NCBI GenBank assembly: GCA_032719365.1
Contig: CM064868.1
Span: 71,273,538-71,337,537 of the forward strand
Reading direction: 5' to 3'
Source of the DNA: Prinsepia uniflora
Taxonomy: Eukaryota > Streptophyta > Magnoliopsida > Rosales > Rosaceae
DNA: 64,000 nucleotides
The notes beneath the pieces are model-generated. The model was not told where the DNA came from. It was given only the letters and a program-made list of their open reading frames with translations, and searched no databases. The position numbers and the translations under genes were made by a program. This document shows, piece by piece, positions 1 to 12,261 of this stretch (position 1 is its first letter; every line of letters starts with the position of its first letter).

Positions 1-3000
1 GACCTTGAAATGAAGGAGTATATATTGGGTATTTCGATTAATAGAGATCTTTTGTTGTACTGATAGTTTGAGTGGTGGCCTTGAAAGGAACGTGTTTGTT
101 GGGTTATAAGGATAGATTGAGAGTGTTGTACACTCGTAGTTTGATAGCCTTGAAATGAGGGTGTCTATTAGATTATTCAGATATGTTGTTTGTAGGGATG
201 AAGCATCTCATGGGATCAACTGGGGTCCCGCATGTCACAAGTCTATGGAGTTTTGCATGGACTTCACTAGTCCAAGTCTTTGTTCCTATCAATAAGTTAA
301 AATTGAAAAGTTGGCAATTCCTGGTCGAAAATGAAATGAAATTGATAGAAGTATGTGTTTTATTGGATATTGATGTGAATAATTGATTTTTATCTACACA
401 TGGATTTGAACACTTTAAGTAGTGTCCAAGAAATATTGAACGTTTGCTTTGAGTTATGGGGACTGATTAAGAGTGTTATACTCAGAGCTTAGTTTGAGTG
501 GCCTTAGAAATGAGCATATTCCTTGGATTATAGTTATATTTTGTTATATAGAGGTTGAATTGAACGTATGTGTTGGGTTATTGGGGTTGATTGATAATAT
601 TGTACTCATTGTAATAGAGATCAATTGAGAGTGTTGTACTTATAGTGTGATGACCCTGAAATGAAGGAGTATATATTTGGTATTTTGATTAATAGAGATT
701 TTTTGTTGTACTAATAGTTTGAGTGGTGGCCTTGAAAGGAACGTGTTTGTTTGGTTATAAGGATAGATTGAGAGTGTTGTACACTCGTAGTTTGATAGCC
801 TTGAAATGAGGGTGTCTATTAGATTATTAAGATCTGTTGTTTGTAGGGATGAAGTATCTCATGGGATCAACTAGGGTCCCGTATGTCACAAGCCTATGGA
901 GTTTTGCATGGACTTCACTACTCCAAGTCTTTGTTCCTATCAATAAGTTAAAATTGAAAAGTTGGCAATTCCTGGTCGAAAATGAAATGAAATGGACAGA
1001 AGTGTGTGTTTTATTGGATATTGATGTAAATAATTGATTTTTATCTACACATGGATTTGTATACTTTAAGTAGTGTCCAAGAAATATTGAACGTTTGCTT
1101 TGAGTTATGGGGACTGATTAAGAGTGTTATACTCATAGCTTAGTTTGAGTGGCCTTAGAAATGAGCGTATTCCTTGGATTATAGTTATATTTTGTTATAT
1201 AGAGGTTGAATTGAACGTATGTGTTGGGTTATTGGGGTTGATTGATAATATTGTACTCATTGTAATAGAGATCAATTGAGAGTGTTGTACTTATAGTGTG
1301 ATGACCCTGAAATGAAGGAGTATATATTTGGTATTTTGATTAATAGAGATTTTTTGTTGTACTAATAGTTTGAGTGGTGGCCTTGAAGGGAACATGTTTG
1401 TTGGGTTATAAGGATAGATTGAGAGTGATGAAAACTCGTAGTTTGATGGCCTTGAAATGAGGGTATCTATTAGATTATTGAGATCTTTTGTTTGTAGGGA
1501 TGAAGTATCTCATGGGATCAACTAGGGTCTCGCATATTACAAGTCTATGGAATTTTGCATGGTCTTCACTAGTCCAAGTCTTTGTTCCTATCAATAAGTT
1601 GAAATTGAAAAGTTGGCAAGTCCTTGTCAAAAATGAAATGAAATTGATAGAAGTGTGCGTTTTATTGGATATTGATGTGAATAATTGATTTTTATCTACA
1701 CATGGATTTGTACACTTTAAGTAGTGTCCAAGAAATATTGAACGTTTGCTTTGAGTTATGGGGACTGATTAAGAGTGTTATACTCATAGCTTAGTTTGAG
1801 TGACCTTAGAAATGAGCATATTCCTTGGATGATAGGGATATTGTGTGCTCATAATTTGCATAGTGACCTTGAGAAGAATGTGTATGTTGGGTTATATAGG
1901 TTGAATTGAACGTATGTGCTGGGTTATTGGCGTTGATTGATAATATTGTACTCATTGTTATAGAGATCGATTGAGAGTGTTGTACTTATAGTGTGATGAC
2001 CTTGAAATGAAGGAGTATATATTGGGTATTTTGATTTATAGAGATCTTTTGTTGTACTAATAGTTTGAGTGGTGGCCTTGAAAGGAACGTGTTTGTTGGG
2101 TTATAAGGATAGATTGAGAGTGTTGTACACTTGTAGTTTGATAGCCTTTAAATGAGGGTGTCTATTAGATTATTCAGATCTGTTGTTTGCAGGGATGAAG
2201 TATCTCATGGGATCAACTAGGGTCCCGCATGTCACAAGTCTATGGAGTTTTGCATGGACTTCACTACTCCAAGTCTTTGTTCCTATCAATAAGTTAAAAT
2301 TGAAAAGTTGGCAATTCCTAGTCGAAAATGAAATGAAATTGATAGAAGTGTGTGCTTTATTGGATATTGATGTGAATAATTGATTTTTACCTTCACATGG
2401 ATTTGTACACTTTAAGTAGTGGCCAAGAAATATTGAACGTTTGATTTGAGTTATGGGGATTGATTAAGAGTGTTATACTCATAGCTTAGTTTGAGTGGCC
2501 TTAGAAATGAGCATATTCTTTGGATTATAGGGATATTTTGTGCTCATAATTTGAGTAGTGACCTTGAGAAGAATGTGTATGTTGGGTTATATGGGTTGAA
2601 ATGAACGTATGTGCTGGGTTATTGGGGTTGATTGAGAATATTGTACTCATTGTTTGTGTTTCCTTGAAATGAGTGTTTGAGTTTGATTGTAGAGATCGAT
2701 TGAGAGTGTTGTACTCATAGTGTGATGACCTTAGAATGAAGGAGTATATATTGGGTATTTGGATTAATAGATATCTTTTGTTGTACTAATAGTTTGAGTG
2801 GTGGCCTTGAAAGGAGCGTGTTTGTTGGGTTTTAAGGATAGATTGAGAGTGTTGTGCACTCGTAGTTTGATAGCCTTGAAATGAGGGTGTCTATTAGATT
2901 ATTAAGATCTGTTGTTTGTAGGGATGAAGTATCTCATGGGATCAACTAGGGTCCCGCATGTCACAAATCTATGGAGTTTTGCATGGACTTCACTAGTCCA

Positions 3001-4387
3001 AGTCGTTGTTCCTATCAATAAGTTAAAATTGAAAAGTTGGCAATTCCTGGTCGAAAATGAAATGAAATTGATAGAAGTGTGTGTTTTATTGGATATTGAT
3101 GTGAATAATTGATTTTTATCAACACATGGATTTGTACACTTTAAGTAGTGTACAAGAAATATTGAACGTTTGCTTTGAGTTATGGGGACTGATTAAGAGT
3201 GTTATACTCATAGCTTAGTTTGAGTGGCCTTAGAAATGAGCATATTCCTTGGATTATAGGGATATTTTGTGCTCATAATTTGCATAGTGACCTTGAGAAG
3301 AATGTGTATGTTGGGTTATAGGGGTTGAATTGAACGTATGTGCTGGGTTATTAGGGTTGATTGAGAATATTGTACTTATTGTTTGAGTTTCCATGAAATG
3401 AGTGTGTGAGTTTGATTATAGAGATCGATTGAGAGTGTTGTACTTATAGTGAGATGACCTTGAAATGAAGGTGTATATATTGGGTATTTTGATTAATAGA
3501 GATCTTTTGTTGTAAGAATAGTTTGAGTGGTGGCCTTGAAAGGAACGTGTTTGTTGGGTTATAAGGATAGATTGAGAGTGTTGTACACTCGTAGTTTGAT
3601 AGCCTTGAAATGAGGGTGTCTACTAGATTATTCAGATCTGTTGTTTGTAGGGCTGAAGTATCTCATGGGATCAACTAGGGTCCCGCATGTCACAAGTCTA
3701 TGGAGTTTTGCATGGACTTCACTACTCCAAGTCTTTGCTCCTATCAATAAGTTAAAATTGAAAAGTTGCCAATTCCTGGTCGAAAATGAAATGAAATTGA
3801 TAGAAGTGTGTGTTTTATTGGATATTGATGTGAATAATTGATTTTTATCTACACATGGATTTGTACACTTTAAGTAGTGTCCAAGAAATATTGAACGTTT
3901 GCTTTGAATTATGGGGACTAATTAAGAGTGTTATACTCATAGCTTAGTTTGAGTGGCCTTAGAAATGAGCATATTCCTTGGATGATAGGGATATTTTGTG
4001 CTCATAATTTGCATAGTGACCTTGAGAAGAATGTGTATGTTGGGTTATAGGGGTTGAAATGAACGTATGTGCTGGGTTATTGGGGTCGATTGAGAATATT
4101 GTACTCATTGTTTGAGTTTCCATGAAATTAGTGTGTGAGTTTGATTATAGAGATCGATTGAGAGTGTTGTACTCATAGTGTGATGACTTTGAAATGAAGG
4201 AGTATATATTGTGTATTTGGATTAATAGAGATCTTTTGTTGCACTAATAGTTTGAGTGGTGGCCTTGAAAGGAACGTGTTCGTTGGGTTATAAGAATAGA
4301 ATGAGAGTGTTGTACACTCGTAGTTTGATAGCCTTGAAATGAGGGTGTCTATTAGATTATTAAGATCTTTTGTTTGTGGGGATGAAG
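1..4387 (+). repeat. Satellite array S1, about six and a half units of 651-729 bp
   Basis: Six tandem units are recognised by the block that starts GGATGAAGTATCTCATGGG, with open frames beginning near 183, 837, 1488, 2183, 2912 and 3641. Spacings are 654, 651, 695, 729 and 729 bp. A seventh unit is cut at 4387 by an LTR insertion and resumes at 7305. Each unit has a ~250-bp block with a 60-odd-codon open frame, followed by about seven diverged ~68-bp sub-repeats of the pattern GATTGAGAGTGTTGTACTCA...CCTTGAAATGA...TTGGGTTATA. The shorter first units lack parts of the sub-repeat tract. The array runs off the left edge of the window. No function is visible and I treat the short frames as non-coding. 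Confidence 0.93.
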
Positions 4388-7304
4388 TGCCAGGACCCGT
4401 CCCAAATATCGCCACGATACCCGGGACGAACCCTGCTCCCGTCTGACAATCACACCTACAGTACCAAAAATAATTTCACTACTACTATAAGCATAACTAT
4501 CAGACAAATGAGTAAATATATACAACAGTCAGTTAGAGCATAGTTCTACAAAATGGGCACAAAAAATCCTACAATGCTAGTCCCGCAACGGAAGAACGTC
4601 GTAAGCTCTATGCCTCGATATCTTCCTCAACGTTCACCCCAGCGCTATCACCACGACCTGGAGGGAAAATTTAAAACTAAAAGTGTGAGTGGACTAGAAT
4701 AACGAAAAGTTTTAAAATAAGTTTATCACTAATTCAAGGTTAAGGAAAAATAAGAATCATTGTTCCCTCCGTTTTGAAAACAGGCATGCCCAACGAAGTA
4801 CTAAACAAATCATAATATGAAACATCATAAGAAACAGAAACAATAATAAATATCATAAGAAACAGATACACTATAAAATACCATTTTCCGATCAAATTTG
4901 CTGGGTCTATCCGAGTCTTTAACTCAACCAGGCCTTAAATGTAATCCGAGTCTTTAAACTCCCGAGTCTTTAAACTCAAAGGCCTATGGGGGTAATATCA
5001 TAAATGTCCGAGTCTTTAAACTCCCGAGTCTTTAAACTCAATCCGGGCCCGTCCCCCGTCAAATCAGTATCTGGGTCCTTAAACCCATATCTAGATCCAG
5101 CAAATCCAATCCAAATTCAATATAGAACCAATTCCAATTTCATAACCAAACTCGAATTCGAAATCCTCGGTTCGAAGCCCTTCCGGCGTTCAGAACCGGC
5201 ATTCCGAACCCAAATCCGAAAATCCATTTTATACCCAAAACCCACATATAATCACAAATCATATTTCCTAATCCATTTATCATCATCAGAAAACATTTAT
5301 AGGGTGAAATCCACAAATATGGCATCAAAATCCGAAAACTAGTGTTTTCTCGAAAAACGTGCAAAATCCCAGAAATATCTTGAAAAACGTGCAACACATC
5401 AACCATGTACAAGCATCCTTACGAAGCATGAAAACACATTCATATCATAAAATATCAATAAAAACAGCTAGGCATGCTCGAAAGAAAGAAAAAGTCCACT
5501 CACAAATCAGAACGAGTCACTCGCGCTCCGTGCGCTCCTCGACTGTCTCGGGTACCTCCGGTCCTGTCAATATGCACCAAAAAGGGTCACAAGCACATCA
5601 ATGATACTAACCCTAATTTCCCCAATTTTTCGGGAATTTATTAATATTTTAATCCTAAACCCTAAACCGTCCAGATTCCCGAACCATCCCGTAACTTTGT
5701 CCGATCAACTTGAAAATTATACCATTGAATTCCTTAGAACATTTAGAACTAAAACCGTGTTGGAAGCTTAGCCGGATTCCTCCCCACGCGCCTCCACGCG
5801 CCGCCCAAAGTGGCTGCGCGTGGGCCTCACGCGCCTGCTACAGTGCCACCGTCTTCCTCGATCGAACCCGGTTCGCACCAGGCTGTAACCCGGACCGACG
5901 AGAGCCATTCTTCGCCGTCCGGCCACCATTTCACTTCCTTCCTTCACCCAAAGCTTCGTCCAGTCACAACGAACGCATCCCCCTCACTCTCCTGGTTCGA
6001 CTCCTCCCCCAGCTTCACGACTGAAGCTCGAAAGAAAACACAGACAACCCCTGTTTTCCTTTCTGGCCGCCCAGTTCTTCCCCCTTCACGGTGGCGATCC
6101 CAACATCTTCCTAAGACCTCACTAAGTCACTCCCAACTCACAGAAACCTTCGATTCACCCCTGAAGTCCTCGACTTTCCGTTTGAGCTCACGGCCAAAAC
6201 AGAGTACAGAGTACTTGCCGTCGTCTGAACTCCGCCGTGTACTCCCCCATCACGGCGACCGTCACAACCCACTCCTAGGACCTCCCTAAACATCACTGCA
6301 CTCGCCAATCCCCTCGATTCTCATCCTATCTTCACGACTTTCAAAATGAAACTCACGGGAAAAACAGAGGAAAAGGGCTTACCTTTCGATTCAGGCTCCG
6401 CCGTGCGCACCGCCGCGTGCCACGGTGCTCGTTAGACTCCCTTCAGTCACCTGAACCTCCTACCGCCTTGGTTTGGTCCACCACACGGCACAACAGCCGC
6501 CCCGGTCTCACAATCTCCCTGTTTTCCTCAGAACTCCGCCGCACCACCACCGTGCCGTCGTGCACGATTCCTCTACCAAAACATGATCACCAGTACAAAC
6601 ACTCCTCTCTGTCACTCTCACCAATCACTCCTCACTCCCCCTGGCACAGAATCGATCAATCTCTCCCAAATTTCTCACTCTCTGTTTTCTGTGTTTGAAC
6701 CAAATGCACGATTTGATTTTTGAACGGTTTGTGGCCGTGCACACGTAGACTCCTCCAGAAGCCTCTGGCTTCTCCCCACGTGTCCACAATCCTATGGAAA
6801 ACAGCACAAAATATCTTACCCCACTCAGCCACTTGTCCTAATCTAATTAGCTGAAAACAATGACCAGAATACCCCTCATTTTAATAATTACCGTTTTGCC
6901 CTCGAACGTTCTAGACCCGTAACTTTTCCGTCCGACGTCCGATGACAGCGTGCCGCCTGTCGTTGTACTCAGGACGTCGAGACCTATCTAACGGTCCTCG
7001 GTCTACGTGAAAATTATAAGTCCATTCAAAAGTCAACATTTTCCTCGTTTAATCAAAATTATGGTAACGCCCCCAAACTTCCGAACGTCATAACTTTTTC
7101 TCCGATTGTCCGAATCGAACCTGCCACCTGTCAACGGACTCGTGACGTCCTAACCTACATCACGGTCAAGGGTCAACAGTCATCCAATCGGTAATTCAAA
7201 AAGTCAACTTTTCGTCTACTATTCACAAGGGTAAAATCGTCCTTTATATACAAAACTTTTACAAAATTACATGTTTACCCTTCCCGAAGGTACGGGTTGT
7301 TACA
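4388..7304 (-). mobile_element. Solo LTR D1 (2.9 kb), Ty3/gypsy-like
   Basis: The element has TG...CA ends (TGCCAGGACCCGTCCC on the left, GGGTTGTTACA on the right) and splits a satellite unit with a perfect 5-bp duplication, tgaag, at 4383-4387 and 7305-7309. No internal region or second LTR is present, so it is a solo LTR. The related LTR at 13816-15060 is followed on the minus strand by a tRNA-Met-type primer site, which gives a minus orientation here. Inside are CCGAGTCTTTAAACTC sub-repeats (about 4910-5045), a GC-rich stretch (about 5780-6600) and two copies of the conserved U3 module near 6918-7030 and 7088-7210. Open frames inside it look like chance products of GC-rich DNA. Confidence 0.9.
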
Positions 7305-8690
7305 TGAAGTATCTCATGGGATCAACTAGGGTCTCGTATGTCACAAGTCTATGGAGTTTTTCTTGGACTTCACTACTCCAAGTCTTTGTTCCTATCAATA
7401 AGTTAAAATTGAAAAGTTGGCAATTCTTGGTCGAAAATGAAATGAAATTGATAGAAGTGTGTGTTTTATTGGATATTGATGTGAATACTTGATTTTTATC
7501 TACATATGGATTTGTACACTTTAAGTAGTGGCCAAGAAATATTGAACGTTTGCTTTGAGTTATGGGGACTGATTAAGAGTGTTATACTCATAACTTAGTT
7601 TGAGTGGCCTTAGAAATGAGCATATTCCTTCGACTATAGGGATATTTTGTAACAACCCGTCCCGAGAGCCGGGGGAGTCAGACGGGAGCGGGATTGACCT
7701 CGGGTTTCGGGGTGAAACCGGCGTGGGTCCTGACATATTTTGTGCTCATAATTTGAGTAGTGACCTTGAGAAGAATGTGTATGTTGGGTTATAGGGGTTG
7801 AATTGAATGTATGTGTTGGGTTATAGGGGTTGAATTGAACGTATGTGTTGGGTTATTGGGGTTGATTGAGAATATTGTACTCATTGTTTGAGTTTCCTTG
7901 AAATGAGTGTGTGAGTTTGATTATAGAGATCGATTGAGAGTGTTGTACTCATAGTGTGATGACGTTGAAATGAATGAGTATATATTGAGTATTTTGATTA
8001 ATAGAGATCTTTTGTTGTACTAATAGTTTGAGTGGTGGCCTTGAAAGGAACGTGTTTGTTGGGTTATAATGATAGATTGAGAGTGTTGTACACTCGTAGT
8101 TTGATGGCCTTGAAATGAGGGTATCTATTAGATTATTGAGATCTTTTGTTTGTAGTGATGAAGTATCACATGGGATCAGCTAGGGTCTCGCATGTCACAA
8201 GTCTATGGAGTTTTGCATGGACGTCACCAGTCCAAGTCTTTGCTCCTATCAATAAGTTAAAATTGAAATGTTTGCAATTCCTTGTCGAAAATGAAATGAA
8301 ATTGATAGAATTGTGTGTTTTATTGGATATTGATGTGAGTAATCAATTTTTTTCTACACATGGATTTGTACACTTTGAGTATTTTACAAGAAATGTTGAA
8401 CATGTGCTTTTAGTTATGGGGACTGATTAAGAGTGTTATACTCATAGCTTAGTTTGAGTGGCCTTAGAAATGATCATATTCATTGGATTATAGGGATATT
8501 TTGTGCCCATAATTTGAGTAGTGACCTTGAAATGAATTTGTGTTCTGGGTTATAGGTTTGATTGAGAGCATTGTACTAATTGTTTAAGTGACCTTGAAAT
8601 AAGCGTGTGAGTTGGATTACAGGGATTGATTGAGAATGTCGTACTCATAGTGTGATGACGTTGAAATGAATGAGTAAATATTGGATTATT
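7305..8690 (+). repeat. Satellite array S2
   Basis: This is the continuation of the unit cut by solo LTR D1, then one further unit whose open frame starts near 8146. The array carries the 88-bp miniature LTR in its sub-repeat tract. It ends where ATGAGTAAATATTGGATTAT runs into segment A. The 8146 unit is a close match to the unit at 31468, the last full unit before the other long copy of segment A. Both have the variant ending in which the open frame continues past the usual stop. Confidence 0.9.
7648..7735 (+). mobile_element. 88-bp miniature solo LTR
   Basis: It starts TGTAACAACCCGTCCC and ends GTGGGTCCTGACA, and is flanked by a perfect 5-bp duplication, tattt (7643-7647 and 7736-7740), inside a satellite unit. 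The right-hand ~64 bp match, in reverse complement, the terminal ~64 bp of the 1245-bp LTR at 13816. The left end matches that LTR's other terminus. The element is thus both ends of an LTR with almost everything between them missing, in plus orientation. Confidence 0.88.
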
Positions 8691-9812
8691 GTCTATCTTT
8701 GGTATAGTATGTGAGAAACTGGATAAGATAAAATAGTATGAAGTTAGTATTTGGTACCAATCGTATTAATTAGCCACTATATAAGTTACTACGTTTCAGT
8801 ACCTTTATACAATGGAGATACGCTAAAATAATACTCTCGAAATTGTCTGTTTTAAATAGTCGGATGATTAACAATGTTGAAAAGTTTAATAATGATAATG
8901 ATAATGATTATGACCCTAAAACATTAATGGGGAATGTAGCCCAATGATATGATCATGTTTATGTGATGTCTTATCTTATTTTCTTATAATTTTCTTAGCA
9001 TGCTTCCTATGTTTCTTAGTACTTAGCTTGCTTTCATTTTTTGTAGGATTTTTTTGAAAGCATAGTTAGAAAACAAGTTAATTACTTGCTGTTTTGGAAA
9101 TTTAAAGAGAAAACTTTGAAAAAAACTGCAATATATGTGTCATCTTCTCGAAATAAACTACACCTGCTCGGGAAGAACTAGTTGATGGGCCATAAATTTT
9201 GAAAAGATATGGAAGTCTAGTTTCTAGATAAATTTATGGTTCGTCAATTGGAGTTTTATAAAAGGAGTTATGGTCGTTTAAGTATATTAAGGTTAGGCTG
9301 GGCGGAAATTTAGCATACCTTCTATTTCAAATTTTCTAGTTCTTATCGGGCTTGAAACTAGAGACTCGGGTTATTAATTAGGGTTACAAGAGGAAGAGTT
9401 TTAATTAGAGAAAGGAAGATAATAAATAAAAAAGAAAAGAGGAGCCGCTAAAGGAGTAAAGATTGGGTGCAACGAACAAGGCACACAACAACAACAAAAT
9501 GTTTGTTCTTCCTTATGATGGCAATAAATCATCCAGCAAAACAAATTGCTTCCTCTCTCTCACAAGGCAATAAAATTTTATTCCCTCATTAAGGGAATTC
9601 ACACTCACTTTTAGTTGGGCAGAAATGACTGAAACCACTCTAAAAAATACCTCAAAAATCATATATGATCTTGCTCCCATCTGATACACTAAATGAAGTT
9701 CTAAAAGAATCTTAAGACCTAACTTCTAACCCAACAAATCATAGGGATATATAACCAAACAAAAATCACTTTCCAAAGGTCACCGTCCCACACGTTGAGG
9801 TATGTTCTTTAC

Positions 9813-11354
9813 TGATACGCAAAAACTAAGCATTAAAGTAAACACAAAGTCACACTCAACACTTAAGGAAACGTATGCAACTAAAAACCTTTTTTTGTAG
9901 ATGTAGCATTGGTAAATAGGGATCGTTCTGGATCGGGGATTGAGGGTACCTAAGCATGATTATCATTTGATTAATTAATTAGGGGGGTAGTTGATTGTTT
10001 CGATTATTCTAAGTGATTAACTAATCTGAACTAACTTAATCTATTATTTACATGGTCAACTCATATTTAACCTAACTCATTCATGAATTCAATTAACTTC
10101 AACCTATGAAATCCTCTAATTCTAGCCTTACGAGTTATTTGCATATTATCTTAAGTACGTGCTCGGGGACAGCCCGACATACACTTTCAATGAATTAGAC
10201 TCGGGGACAGTTCGACATATCTAATCAAGCATTAAGCACAAACATATAATCATAACAAAAACTAGAATTATAAAACACATAGAATATTGAAGCAATACAA
10301 ATCATAAAACCAAGAATAATATTAGAAATCAGTTCATAAACCAAGATATTCAAGTACAAAAGATAACTATAAGGTAAAGAGGTCGTGCTACACTTTTTCT
10401 CTTTGGGACACCCTATGGATACGAAGTGATTGGGCACCCTTTGGTGAGACACTCAGGGAGAGCCTGACTATGTCATGGATGAAGGTGTAAAATATGAAGT
10501 ATGATATAGTTAACCTTGCACGAGAAATCTTGAATTTATTGAAAAAGGAAAAATTGGTTTAAGTAGAGCTTTGATATAAATAATGAGCGACCCCCTTTAC
10601 AAATAACGTAAGCCTCTCTATTTATAGGAGAAAATTAATCCCTAAATAAATAGGAGCTTACAATTTAATTCTTAAAGGAAAAGGTTTAAACTAATTAATA
10701 TAAAATCCTAAAGGTAAAAAGGTAATAAAAATCCTAATTAAAAAGGTATTCTAAATCCTAAAGAAAGAATAAATACAAAACTTAATTAAAAAGGTAATAA
10801 AAACTCCTAATTTAAAAAGAGAAAACAAATCCTAATTAAAAAGGACAATTTTCCTCAAAAAGGAAGGAAAAATGCTTGCTGAAATTGAACAGGAATCGGC
10901 TTAGTAGGAAGCTGCTGAAGGAAGGGAATAGTTTCGGTAGGCGCTAGTTGAAATGGGTGGCAAAGAAATTAACGGACGCATGCTAAAGAAGGTGCAGACG
11001 AAGTCGGGACACGCACGTCGAACATGTACACAACCATTCGAAACACGCGCGTTGAATTGAGTTTGATCTGATCGGCAGGCGTCTGCCGCATGCATTTTAG
11101 GGCTGATTAGATGGGTTCGGTAGCTCCCTACCGACTGCTTCAGTTGTTTTTGGTGGCCTTCTTTCATTCGATCATAAATTTTTCGTTATAACTCCGATTG
11201 AGGTCATTCTTTCGCCTAAATTCTCGTAATTACATACTCTATCCAATTCTGAACATTTTCCACAAAATATATTATTTTCTACAATTTTTGGGTATTTAAT
11301 CATTAAAAGATAAGTATAAAGGGTATAAAATGGTGCTTAATTCAAGGCTAATCA
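9813..11354 (-). mobile_element. Solo LTR E2 inside segment A copy 1
   Basis: The ends are TGATACGC and CTAATCA, with near-perfect flanking repeats tttac (9808-9812) and cttac (11355-11359). The empty site can be read in segment A copies 2 and 4 (CATGTGCCTTATGTAGG). On the minus strand it resembles the solo LTR at 26923: both share GTAGATGTAG.ATTG.TAAATAGGGATCG near one end and a TATACCCTTTATAC tract near the other. A minus-strand TATA box lies at 10618-10626. Confidence 0.83.
10618..10626 (-). promoter_or_regulatory. TATA box of solo LTR E2
   Basis: TATAAATAG is read on the minus strand within the LTR, in the same setting as the TATAAATAG at 27702 of the related plus-strand LTR. The second copy is at 34078-34086. 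Confidence 0.55.
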
Positions 11355-11759
11355 CTTACATAGGATTAGATGCTTAACTTCCCTAAAACCAACGAAATCA
11401 CGTTAAAAAAAATAAAAAATAAAAATAAACAGGCTACTTCCTAGTACCTATCCTTGTATCAATGTTGAGTATATCGAGATTGTGTGAGGTTTTGCCTTAT
11501 TTTGAAAAATGGCTTGCTGATTAGTATTACTGTAAAATGGTATGATTTTCAACTTGTAGTGGGAATTTAAATTTAAACTCAGGTAAATAATAGAGTAAAA
11601 TCCTAAAATATATACCTAAGTGCAAAATATTTTAATGCAAAAATAAGGATATAACTATTATATTTATAACGGTGAGCTGATATTTTTGCCAAATTAAACC
11701 CGATTTGACCACCCCGACCTCAGTCATAACCCATAGCAATACCGATATCTCAAAGAGCC

Positions 11760-12255
11760 GGTAACACCCTCAACCCCAGACTTCACGACTTTCGATTTGA
11801 AAATCGCCGACAAAACAGAGCATAGAGTAAAAGTTAAGGAATTACCTGCCCTCCGGTCGCCGTCGTGAGCTCAGCCGTGAGGATACGACTCCTCCAGTCC
11901 ACCTCCAGCGTCTGGACACCTCCACCGGCCTCGATTGCTCGAACACGGCAACACCACCACCCAAAACTCCTCTCTGTTCTCTGTTTTCCCCCTGGTTTTC
12001 CCGTGGCTCACAACCGCACACACACACGACCACTGCACCTCCAAACCTCCTCAACTCAATCACTAACTCTCATTCAATCTCTGATCACTCTCACACACTC
12101 ACACCCTCATCGTGCTTGATCGATTCACCCCAAATCCCAGTCTCTGTTTCTCTCTGAGTCGAAGAACACACACACGGGCACACGATCACAATACCCAAAT
12201 AATTGGGACCGTGCACACTAGAAGCCTCTAGCCCTCCTACACGTGTCATCGAAAA
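11760..12255 (-). mobile_element. LTR fragment related to D1, at a recombinant junction
   Basis: A 12-bp remnant of segment C (GGTAACACCCTC) is joined at about 11772 to sequence homologous to roughly 6320-6800 of solo LTR D1. Shared landmarks are CTTCACGACTTTC, ACAAAACAGAG, the TTACCT before a GC-rich tract, CCGTGCACAC and CCTCTAG/CTGGC...CACGTGTC. At about 12255 the sequence changes abruptly into an antisense gag gene. Neither end of the fragment is an LTR terminus, so the piece was placed by deletion or recombination. Confidence 0.65.
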
Positions 12256-12261
12256 CACTCG

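Larger units (their letters stand above)
8691..11759. repeat. Segment A, copy 1 (with nested solo LTR)
   Basis: This is non-satellite sequence that follows a satellite array. It is repeated at 17391, 32151 and 58691. It begins with GTCTATCTTTGG, contains a CAACAA microsatellite near 9487 and ends ...CCGATATCTCAAAGAGC just before a CGGTAACACCCTC remnant. Compared with the copies at 17391 and 58691 it carries extra sequence, mainly the solo LTR at 9813. No credible coding frame is visible. It could be an old retroelement leader or LTR, but I do not recognise it. Confidence 0.85.

Noticed and set aside
5810..6289. 159-codon open frame in the GC-rich part of solo LTR D1
   Set aside because: It lies within an LTR bounded by a target duplication, overlaps other frames in the same GC-rich stretch, has low-complexity Ser/Pro composition and matches no domain I know.
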